DNA of 5,857 nucleotides from an uncultured Lactobacillaceae bacterium (GTDB taxonomy: Bacteria; Bacillota; Bacilli; Lactobacillales; Lactobacillaceae): the NCBI GenBank assembly GCA_934216625.1, contig CAKQCC010000053.1:1-5857 (forward strand), read 5' to 3'. The position numbers were made by a program, and so were the translations under genes. The notes under the pieces are model-generated. The model made no database searches, was not told where the DNA came from, and saw nothing but the letters and a program-made list of their open reading frames with translations. Below, in pieces: positions 1 to 5,695 of this stretch. Position 1 is the stretch's first letter; each line of letters begins with the position of its first letter.

Positions 1-161
1 GCCGGGTTCCGAACAAGAAGTTTAAGAGTCAGTGTCACCTACGAAAATCAGCAATTTCTAAGCTTCGCCACCACGAAATATCGGTTCGGATGCTGGATTC
101 CAGAATCGTCGAAAAGTTAGCCCAATTTTATGACAAATGCGCTCGGCACCACAAACTATGA
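1..161 (+). CDS. Possible 3' end of an upstream gene (partial, frame uncertain)
   Basis: Two plus-strand frames are open from the window edge, and I recognise neither product. One runs from base 3 to a TGA at 159-161 (52 codons, rich in Lys, Arg and His, ending in a helix-like segment EKLAQFYDKCARHHKL). Its stop overlaps the ATG at 158 as ATGA, a common sign of translational coupling. The other runs from base 1 to a TAG at 118-120 (39 codons, ending RFGCWIPESSKS). The minus strand is broken by several stops here. The ATGA overlap and the lack of a Shine-Dalgarno sequence before the next gene favour the first frame, but this is inference. The region could also be non-coding or decayed. Confidence 0.25.
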   Translation, partial: RVPNKKFKSQCHLRKSAISKLRHHEISVRMLDSRIVEKLAQFYDKCARHHKL

Positions 162-736
162 AAACCATTTTCGTATATGGTCCGCAAATGTCGGGCAAAA
201 CCACTCAATTAATTAAAATTGCCCAAGCCCATCGACATACTTGCTTAATTTTTTCAGGCGAAAATCAACGAGCAATCAGTAACGGAAAAATTAATTTGCC
301 GGTGACGGCCCCGTTATCCAAGCGCTTGATCAGCAGTCGTCAGCAATTTTTATTGAAAACCGGCAATCACCACCAGATTCGGTTCGTAATCATTGATGGT
401 GCCCAATTTTTAAACCGAGCGTTCGTCGTAAAATTATTTCAGCTAATCAACGATTGTTACCATAATTCAACGGTCATCATTGCGGGATGCCTATATTACC
501 TAAGCTTTGGTCCCAGACCTGGTGGCGCAATTCCGGTTAGCCGATTTCTACTCAAATACTGCAATTTAGCGAAACCAATCAACCGGCGATGTGACTTTTG
601 CCACCGCAGAGCAGTCAGGTTCTGGGTCAACAATGGTCAACGAATCGGCGCAAACCAAATCGTGACTGCGGATCCTCACCTGGTTTGCGGAATTCACTAT
701 CACGAATTACTCGAAAATAAATTCTCGAATCCCTAG
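158..736 (+). CDS. Divergent thymidine kinase-like protein, probably not an active kinase
   Basis: The protein has 192 residues from ATG 158, close to the usual length of bacterial type II thymidine kinases, which phosphorylate thymidine with ATP in the salvage pathway. Visible family features are a Walker A loop GPQMSGKT at residues 8-15, a hydrophobic strand ending in DGAQFL at 80-85 (family: DEAQF), and a zinc ribbon with C145, C148, C177 and H180, as in lactobacillar enzymes (CxxC, then CxxH). The glutamate of DEAQF, the catalytic base, is glycine here (codon GGT, 398-400), and the GLxxDF substrate segment reads GCLYYLSF. ATP binding and folding may persist, but normal kinase activity is doubtful. 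An in-frame ATG at 137 would add seven residues; 158 was chosen because family members start just before the first strand. Neither start has a clear ribosome binding site. The gene may be repurposed or decaying. Confidence 0.72.
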   Translation: MKTIFVYGPQMSGKTTQLIKIAQAHRHTCLIFSGENQRAISNGKINLPVTAPLSKRLISSRQQFLLKTGNHHQIRFVIIDGAQFLNRAFVVKLFQLINDCYHNSTVIIAGCLYYLSFGPRPGGAIPVSRFLLKYCNLAKPINRRCDFCHRRAVRFWVNNGQRIGANQIVTADPHLVCGIHYHELLENKFSNP

Positions 737-765
737 AAACACCACTTTTGTAATTTTAGACCTAG

Positions 766-886
766 CCCGCTGTTTGCGGTTCAATTTTCTAACGCTTCTG
801 CACAACCGTAGTGCTCAAGCCGCACCGGTTATTCTGATTATGAGGACGATTTAATCGGTCATTCGTCCGAATTTTGATTATTTTTT
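766..886. terminator. Convergent spacer with three small hairpins, possible terminator
   Basis: The 164-base gap between the two convergent genes holds three inverted repeats. CCGC/GCGG (767-770 with 776-779, loop TGTTT) is followed by TTCAATTTT. AACCG-ta-GTGC pairs with GCAC-CGGTT (804-814 with 822-830, 7-base loop, 2-base bulge). GGACGA/TCGTCC (844-849 with 863-868) is followed by TTTT at 872 and six T at 881-886. The last is the best candidate for ending plus-strand transcription, though its loop is long (13 bases) and its stem short. No clear minus-strand terminator is visible after the gene ending at 901. Confidence 0.35.
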
Positions 887-900
887 GGTCAATAATTACT

Positions 901-1125
901 CTATTGCAAGAGATTCTTGGGAATTCGATCGCCGTTCTTAATTCCATGACTTAATTGTTCAAAAGCCTGGTTTCGAGCTTGATACTGCTGGCGATTTTTC
1001 TTAACCTTCTGATAATTGGCCTTAATCACTTGAATTGATGATTTAGCAACGTAGCCAGGCAATCCTTTCGCATTCTGAACCGCCTTAATTTGCTGATCAG
1101 CATAATATTTAACCCAGTCTTTCAT
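901..1125 (-). CDS. Small basic protein of unknown function, downstream of sua5
   Basis: I do not recognise this 74-residue protein. It is strongly basic (11 Lys and 3 Arg against 4 Asp/Glu, about +10), rich in Gln (11), and looks mostly helical apart from a Gly-Pro-Gly break near residues 21-24. It has no signal peptide, membrane segment or cysteine. The middle (residues 31-57) could form one long charged helix. The ATG lies 3 bases after the sua5 stop, and a GGAG sits 8 bases before it inside the last codons of sua5, so the two are almost certainly cotranscribed and may be translationally coupled. The good ribosome binding site and tight spacing argue that it is a real gene. Nucleic acid or ribosome binding would fit the charge but is only a guess. 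Confidence 0.75.
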   Translation of the reverse strand: MKDWVKYYADQQIKAVQNAKGLPGYVAKSSIQVIKANYQKVKKNRQQYQARNQAFEQLSHGIKNGDRIPKNLLQ

Positions 1126-1128
1126 TAT

Positions 1129-2163
1129 CTAATCTCCGTTCTGATACAAATCACGCTTGAACTCCATTTTGTTAGACGAACCGTTAAGCCGATCCATATA
1201 AGCTTCGCTGGCTCCCCGATTGGGAAACGCCTGAACCAAAATGTACTTAACGGTCGGGATCGAATCAAAATACCTTAAGCCATCAAAAAAGCGCCGGTCG
1301 GCAGTTTTGATTCCAGGTCCTAGCCGGTACGGATTCACGGTGGAAGGAAAATGAACCCGACGCAGAACGTCATCGGTCGCCATAATTCCGGTCCGAAATT
1401 CCCGATTCTTGGTCCATTTCGCCACCAGCGGCCATTCGTTCGGTTTAACAATGTAAACCGGGTCAGAAGTCGAGTAATGGCGCAATTTGGCACTTGGACT
1501 ATTTTTAACCGCAACTGATGGATGCAGTTTGGTAATGTCCTGAACCCGGCCGATTATTTTGGTTAACTGCTGAATGGTAACGGTTCCGGGACGCAAAACC
1601 AGCGGAATCCGGCGGGTCATGTCAATTACCGTTGAATCGATTCCGATTGGGCAAGCTCCGGCCGAAATTACCCCCGCAATTCGGCCGTTCAGATCATGCA
1701 AGACGTGCTCGGGACGGGTTGGACTCGGTCGACCCGAAATATTACCAGAGGGACCCACAATCGGTACCCCGGCCTCATCAATCATCTTCAAAGTAACCGG
1801 CGTATCCGGGTTGCGAAACGCTAACGTGGTCCGTCCCCCGTTAATGACTGAAGATAAGGTTCCCGGTTTGAGCCTTAAAATAATGGTTAGCGGTCCCGGC
1901 CAGAACTTTCGCATTAACTTTAAGGACTTTCCCGAAATGGTTTGGGTGTATTTTTTAACCATTGAAATTCCGTTTACCGTAACGTTCAGTGGATTGTTAC
2001 GGGGCCGATGCTTGACCGCAAAGACTTTTTTCACCGCTTGCGGATTAGTAGCGTCAGCGCCAACTCCGTAAACGGTTTCGGTCGGGAACGCAATTACTTC
2101 CCCTTCTCGAATCTTCGCGGCTGCCAATTTAACCTGTTTTGGCGAGTAAATTTTGGTGTACAA
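1129..2163 (-). CDS. sua5: L-threonylcarbamoyladenylate synthase, Sua5/YrdC/YwlC family
   Basis: This enzyme makes threonylcarbamoyl-AMP from threonine, bicarbonate and ATP, the first step of the t6A modification at position 37 of ANN-decoding tRNAs; the TsaBDE proteins then transfer the group. It is cytosolic. The 344 residues match the two-domain Sua5 form (B. subtilis YwlC is about the same size). YrdC domain motifs are FPTETVYGVGADA (26-38), KHRPRNNPL (51-59), WPGPLTIIL (88-96), PSGNISGRPSPT (138-149), GIDSTVID (174-181) and LRPGT (190-194). The linker SPSAKLRHYS (222-231) leads into the Sua5 domain, which ends with LRYFD and a GASEAYMDRL motif. Several positions differ from the usual PSAN, ESTV and PLIVH forms, but nucleotide-contacting Lys, Arg, Ser and Asn residues remain. 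The start is TTG: it has a strong ribosome binding site and an in-frame TAA lies just upstream. The next gene follows after 3 bases. Confidence 0.95.
   Translation of the reverse strand: MYTKIYSPKQVKLAAAKIREGEVIAFPTETVYGVGADATNPQAVKKVFAVKHRPRNNPLNVTVNGISMVKKYTQTISGKSLKLMRKFWPGPLTIILRLKPGTLSSVINGGRTTLAFRNPDTPVTLKMIDEAGVPIVGPSGNISGRPSPTRPEHVLHDLNGRIAGVISAGACPIGIDSTVIDMTRRIPLVLRPGTVTIQQLTKIIGRVQDITKLHPSVAVKNSPSAKLRHYSTSDPVYIVKPNEWPLVAKWTKNREFRTGIMATDDVLRRVHFPSTVNPYRLGPGIKTADRRFFDGLRYFDSIPTVKYILVQAFPNRGASEAYMDRLNGSSNKMEFKRDLYQNGD
1134..1137 (-). promoter_or_regulatory. Ribosome binding site of the 74-residue gene
   Basis: GGAG on the minus strand lies 8 bases upstream of the ATG at 1125-1123 and inside the 3' end of sua5. 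It supports the chosen start and operon-type translation. Confidence 0.65.
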
Positions 2164-2177
2164 TTGGATCTTCCTTT
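2161..2177 (-). promoter_or_regulatory. Ribosome binding site and TTG start of sua5
   Basis: On the minus strand AAAGGAAG (2177-2170) is followed by 6 bases and then TTG (2163-2161). An in-frame TAA lies just before, overlapping the ribosome binding site, so no upstream start is possible in this frame. A TTG start may lower translation of this housekeeping enzyme. Confidence 0.75.
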
Positions 2178-2193
2178 AATCATCATTAATAAT

Positions 2194-2222
2194 ATCATAA
2201 CCAAACTTTAGAAAACAAAAAG
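2194..2222 (-). promoter_or_regulatory. Possible sua5 promoter
   Basis: On the minus strand TATGAT (2199-2194) matches a -10 box at 5 of 6 positions and lies about 30 bases before the TTG start. Upstream there is only a T-rich stretch (CTTTTTG, about 2222-2216) at -35 spacing, a poor match to TTGACA. The sua5 transcript must start in this spacer, but the exact site is uncertain. Confidence 0.4.
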
Positions 2223-2224
2223 AA

Positions 2225-2254
2225 TTGTAAAAATAATTCAAATTAGTTTATAAT
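2225..2254 (+). promoter_or_regulatory. npr promoter
   Basis: TTGTAA (2225-2230) and a perfect TATAAT (2249-2254) are separated by 18 bases, a good housekeeping sigma-factor promoter. Transcription would begin near 2261, giving a leader of about 25 bases. The surrounding sequence is very AT-rich, which should favour strong expression. No convincing operator was found. Confidence 0.7.
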
Positions 2255-2275
2255 AAATATAAATTAAAAGACATT

Positions 2276-2280
2276 GGAGG
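2276..2280 (+). promoter_or_regulatory. Ribosome binding site of npr
   Basis: GGAGG lies 6 bases upstream of the ATG at 2287. This is a strong site that fixes the start. Confidence 0.85.
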
Positions 2281-2286
2281 AATTAG

Positions 2287-3645
2287 ATGAAATTCATCGT
2301 TGTTGGTTCATCACACGGTGGCTACGAAGCCGTTCGCCAAATTTTAATGAGTGATCCGAAAGCCGAAATTCAATGGTACGAAAAAGGTAACTTCATTTCA
2401 TTCTTATCGTGTGGAATGCAAACGTATCTAGAAGGAATTGCGAAACACGTTAATTCAATTAGTTACGCGACTCCACAGGAAATGGAGAGACACGGCGTTA
2501 AAGTTTTCGAAGAACAGGAAATTACTAAGGTTGATCCCAAAGCTCACCAAGTCCACGTCGTTAACCACCAAGACGGTAGCGAACGTGAAGAAAGCTACGA
2601 CAAATTAATCTTAAGTTGTGGCGCTGACCCGAACCAAATCCCAGTTCCCGGGAAAGACTTATCCGGAATTTACGCAATGCGAGGACGTGATTGGGCCATT
2701 AAACTTAAAGAAGCAACGGTCAATCCCGAGATTCATAACGTCGTCGTCATCGGTGGCGGCTACATCGGGATCGAAGCGGCTGAAACTTTTGCTAAGGCTG
2801 GAATGCACGTTACTTTAATCGACCTTAATCAACGATTGTTAGGTAATTATCTCGACCCTGAATTTACCGGAATTTTGACAAAAGAAATGGAAGCCAACCA
2901 CGTGGACGTTGAAATGAAGCAATCTGCTTCAGAATTCATCGGTAAAAATGGCCACGTAACTGCCGTTAAGAACGATCACGCTACTTATCCAGCTGATTTA
3001 GTCATCGAATCAGCCGGAATCAAGCCAAATACTAAGTGGCTTAAAGGCACCGTTGATCTAACTGACCGCGGTTTAGTCAAAGTCAATGATTATATGCAGA
3101 CCAGCGCTAAAGACGTTTATTGCGTTGGTGATGCCACAACGGTTCGCTTTGCACCGACCGGGAAAACGTCCCGAATTGCGTTAGCCACTAACGCCCGACG
3201 GCAAGGCCGTTTTGCCGCAATGAACGCTTTAGGAAAACACGTCAAGGTTCCGGCGGTTTCGGGATCCAGTGCTTTACACGTCTTTAATTACCGATTCGCT
3301 TCAACCGGAATCAAGCAGAACACCGCAAAGCACTTCGGTGTCAACGCCAAATCAACGTTTGTAATCGACACCTACCGGCCGAAATTCGTCCCGGACGCTG
3401 CTGGCAATGCTAAGGTCTACTTTAAATTAACTTATGATCCGAAAACGTTGCGGGTCTTAGGTGGTCAAATCATGTCCAAAATGGACGATACCGCCGACAT
3501 CAACGTTATCTCACTAGCGATTCAAGAACATTTAACCATTAAGCAGCTTGCTTATTGTGACTTCTTCTTCCAGCCTGGTTTTGACCGGCCGTGGAACATT
3601 ATCAACGTTGGTGCCCAAAAGGCGCTTCGTGAACTCAAAAAATAA
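2287..3645 (+). CDS. npr: FAD-dependent NADH peroxidase (Npr/Nox family)
   Basis: This cytosolic flavoprotein most likely reduces hydrogen peroxide to water with NADH, protecting cells without haem catalase and regenerating NAD+. Its 452 residues match the family length (E. faecalis Npr is about 447). The first FAD-binding loop is VVGSSHGGYEA (5-15) with the active-site His at 10. SFLSCGMQ (38-45) carries the redox Cys at 42, the residue that cycles as sulfenic acid. The NADH-binding loop is GGGYIG (156-161) with Asp179 at the end of the next strand. CVGDAT (279-284) is the second FAD motif, and NARRQGRF (302-309) carries the conserved Arg304. The C-terminal dimerisation domain ends with YCDFFFQPGFDRPWN (423-437). 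The SSHGGYEA and AEIQWYEKG segments resemble E. faecalis NADH peroxidase more than typical water-forming NADH oxidases. These enzymes share the same residues, so an oxidase role is the main alternative. It is a single-gene transcript with its own promoter and terminator. Confidence 0.92.
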   Translation: MKFIVVGSSHGGYEAVRQILMSDPKAEIQWYEKGNFISFLSCGMQTYLEGIAKHVNSISYATPQEMERHGVKVFEEQEITKVDPKAHQVHVVNHQDGSEREESYDKLILSCGADPNQIPVPGKDLSGIYAMRGRDWAIKLKEATVNPEIHNVVVIGGGYIGIEAAETFAKAGMHVTLIDLNQRLLGNYLDPEFTGILTKEMEANHVDVEMKQSASEFIGKNGHVTAVKNDHATYPADLVIESAGIKPNTKWLKGTVDLTDRGLVKVNDYMQTSAKDVYCVGDATTVRFAPTGKTSRIALATNARRQGRFAAMNALGKHVKVPAVSGSSALHVFNYRFASTGIKQNTAKHFGVNAKSTFVIDTYRPKFVPDAAGNAKVYFKLTYDPKTLRVLGGQIMSKMDDTADINVISLAIQEHLTIKQLAYCDFFFQPGFDRPWNIINVGAQKALRELKK

Positions 3646-3657
3646 GAACTAAATTAA

Positions 3658-3704
3658 AGTCTTTAAAATTGAATTAGATCGTTATTCAATTTTGAAGGCT
3701 TTTT
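3658..3704 (+). terminator. Strong intrinsic terminator after npr
   Basis: Bases 3658-3674 pair with 3684-3700 to form a 17-bp stem with two G-U pairs and a 9-base loop (TAGATCGTT). The stem runs directly into five T (3700-3704). It begins 12 bases after the npr stop and separates npr from pepN. Confidence 0.88.
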
Positions 3705-3717
3705 GATTACATAAAAA

Positions 3718-3746
3718 TTGAAAATTACCCAATTAACCTTTAAAAT
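3718..3746 (+). promoter_or_regulatory. pepN promoter
   Basis: TTGAAA (3718-3723) and TAAAAT (3741-3746) are 17 bases apart, each one mismatch from consensus. This gives a leader of about 40 bases before the pepN ATG. It lies just past the npr terminator, so pepN is transcribed independently. Confidence 0.7.
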
Positions 3747-3780
3747 ATTTTGAAAAGTTTAATTTTAGGATTTGAAAAAC

Positions 3781-3787
3781 GAAGGAG
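3781..3787 (+). promoter_or_regulatory. Ribosome binding site of pepN
   Basis: GAAGGAG lies 6 bases upstream of the ATG at 3794, an excellent match that fixes the start. Confidence 0.85.
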
Positions 3788-3793
3788 TTTTCT

Positions 3794-5695
3794 ATGTCAA
3801 AACCCAAACGACTTTTACAAGTGTTTAAACCTGAACATTACGATTTATTCATTAACGTCAATCGGCAGGCTAAACGATTCAGCGGTCAAACTAAGGTGAC
3901 CGGAATTGCTAAAGCCCAAACGATCGCTTTACACCAAAAGGATTTAAAGATTGAAGAAGTTCAGATTAATCATCAGTCAGCCAAATTTACGGTTGACAAC
4001 GCCAACGAAACGTTCCGAATTAAGTTGCCCCAAACCGGTCAAGTTACTTTAAGTATCAAATACTCTGCGGCTTTAACCGATAAAATGATGGGAATCTACC
4101 CTTCTTACTACCGAATCAATGGTCAGAAGAAAGAATTAATCGGAACCCAGTTTGAAACCAACTTTGCTCGCCAGGCCTTCCCGTGTGTTGACGAACCCGC
4201 TGCCAAAGCTACGTTCAGTCTTGCCATTAAATTTGATGAACACCCTGGCGAAACGGTCATCAGTAACACTCCGCAGAAGCAGGTCAAAGACGGCGTGCAC
4301 TACTTCAAAACCACTAAACGCATGTCAACCTACCTAATTGCCTTCGCGTTCGGTGAAATGCAAAGTAAAATCACCCAGACTAAAGACGGAATCAAGATCG
4401 GTGTTTTTGCCACCAAAGCTCACCCGTCACGCGAACTTGACTTCGCACTTGGAATTGCCAAACACTCAATCGAATTTTACGAAGATTTTTATCACACTAA
4501 GTACCCGCTTTCTCACTCCTGGCAATTAGCGTTGCCTGATTTTTCAGCCGGGGCAATGGAAAACTGGGGACTGGTAACTTATCGTGAAAAATTATTGCTG
4601 CTTGATCCCGACAACGCATCGTTCAGCAAGAAGCAATTAGTGGCAACCGTGGTCGCTCACGAATTAGCTCACCAGTGGTTCGGTGATCTAGTCACCATGA
4701 AATGGTGGAACGACCTCTGGCTAAACGAAAGCTTTGCCAACATGATGGAATACGTCGCCACCAGCAAGATCAAACCTCAGTTAAAGATCTGGGACCGTTT
4801 TCAGATTGCTGAAGTTCCGATGGCCTTACATCGAGACGCGATTGACGGGGTCCAGCCGATTCACGTTAACGTCGACAAGCCCGCTGACATCAATTCAATT
4901 TTCGATCCCGCAATTGTCTACGCTAAAGGTGCCAGAATGCTGGTAATGGTTCGGGCCTTGATCGGTGATGACAACTTAAGGGCCGGACTCAAGAACTACT
5001 TATCTGCTCATAAATACGGCAATGCTCAGGGTGATGATCTGTGGGATGCCCTAAGTCAGGCTTCAGGAATGCCGGTCGGCAAAATCATGAAGCCGTGGCT
5101 GACTCAGCCTGGTTACCCGGTCGTAAGCGCCAAGATTGTTAACGGCCAATTAACGTTAAAGCAACAGCAATTCTTTATCGGGAAAGGTAATGACGTCGGC
5201 AGAAAATGGCAAATCCCACTACGGAGCAACTACTCGCAAGCTCCTAAAATCATGGCAAATCGTCAGCTTAACTTAGGTGACTACTCTAAATTAAGAAAAG
5301 CTAACGGGAAGCCGTTTCAGTTGAATTGTGACAACCGTTCCCACTTTATCGTCAAGTACGATTCGACTTTATTAAATGACCTGTTGAATCACCTTGACGC
5401 ATTAGACAGCGTCACCCAAATGCAGATTTTACAAGATTTCAGCCTGCTTGCTGAAGGTCGGCAAATCAGTTTTGCCAAGATTATTCCGGAATTAACCAAA
5501 TTTAAAGATAACCGTTCGGCAATCGTTAACCTGGCTTTAAATCACTTAATCAATCAAATTAAACGCTTTGTGAAACCGCAAAGCCACTCCGAAGATCAAT
5601 TCAAGCATTTCTTGAATTCATTGATCGCTAACCAGGCTAACCAGCTGGGTTGGCTTAAGCACTCAAACGAGAATGGTGAAACCCAGATTACCTGA
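3794..5695 (+). CDS. pepN: Aminopeptidase N (M1 family), cut short by an in-frame TGA
   Basis: PepN is the broad-specificity zinc aminopeptidase of lactic acid bacteria. It removes N-terminal residues from peptides in the cytoplasm to supply amino acids. The N-terminal beta domain is complete, and the catalytic core holds GAMEN at 253-257, the zinc motif HELAH (H289, E290, H293), the third ligand E312 in NESFA, and the likely catalytic Tyr376 in VYAKGARM. There is no signal peptide, as expected for the cytosolic form. The frame ends with TGA at 5693-5695 after 633 residues, whereas lactic PepN is normally about 840-850. The same frame continues beyond the stop with PepN-like sequence, so this is a nonsense-interrupted gene, not a naturally short one. 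The missing part is the C-terminal helical domain that closes over the active site, so the product may be unstable or altered in peptide selectivity. Promoter and ribosome binding site are intact, suggesting recent damage or a sequence error. Confidence 0.95.
   Translation: MSKPKRLLQVFKPEHYDLFINVNRQAKRFSGQTKVTGIAKAQTIALHQKDLKIEEVQINHQSAKFTVDNANETFRIKLPQTGQVTLSIKYSAALTDKMMGIYPSYYRINGQKKELIGTQFETNFARQAFPCVDEPAAKATFSLAIKFDEHPGETVISNTPQKQVKDGVHYFKTTKRMSTYLIAFAFGEMQSKITQTKDGIKIGVFATKAHPSRELDFALGIAKHSIEFYEDFYHTKYPLSHSWQLALPDFSAGAMENWGLVTYREKLLLLDPDNASFSKKQLVATVVAHELAHQWFGDLVTMKWWNDLWLNESFANMMEYVATSKIKPQLKIWDRFQIAEVPMALHRDAIDGVQPIHVNVDKPADINSIFDPAIVYAKGARMLVMVRALIGDDNLRAGLKNYLSAHKYGNAQGDDLWDALSQASGMPVGKIMKPWLTQPGYPVVSAKIVNGQLTLKQQQFFIGKGNDVGRKWQIPLRSNYSQAPKIMANRQLNLGDYSKLRKANGKPFQLNCDNRSHFIVKYDSTLLNDLLNHLDALDSVTQMQILQDFSLLAEGRQISFAKIIPELTKFKDNRSAIVNLALNHLINQIKRFVKPQSHSEDQFKHFLNSLIANQANQLGWLKHSNENGETQIT

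Noticed and set aside
1090..1278. Short plus-strand open frame over the sua5/small-gene junction
   Set aside because: It is antisense to two supported genes, without a ribosome binding site or known motif.
1574..2071. Plus-strand open frame of 165 codons
   Set aside because: It lies entirely antisense to sua5, whose protein has clear family motifs. The frame has no ribosome binding site or recognisable product.
2224..2243. Possible Rex operator (TTGTAA...TTCAAA) over the npr -35 box
   Set aside because: The half sites miss key positions of TTGTGA-N-TCACAA and the spacing is off. The region is very AT-rich, so a loose match is expected by chance.
4152..4529. Two short plus-strand frames within pepN
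   Set aside because: They overlap the catalytic domain of pepN in another frame and show Ser/Pro/Thr-rich shadow translations.
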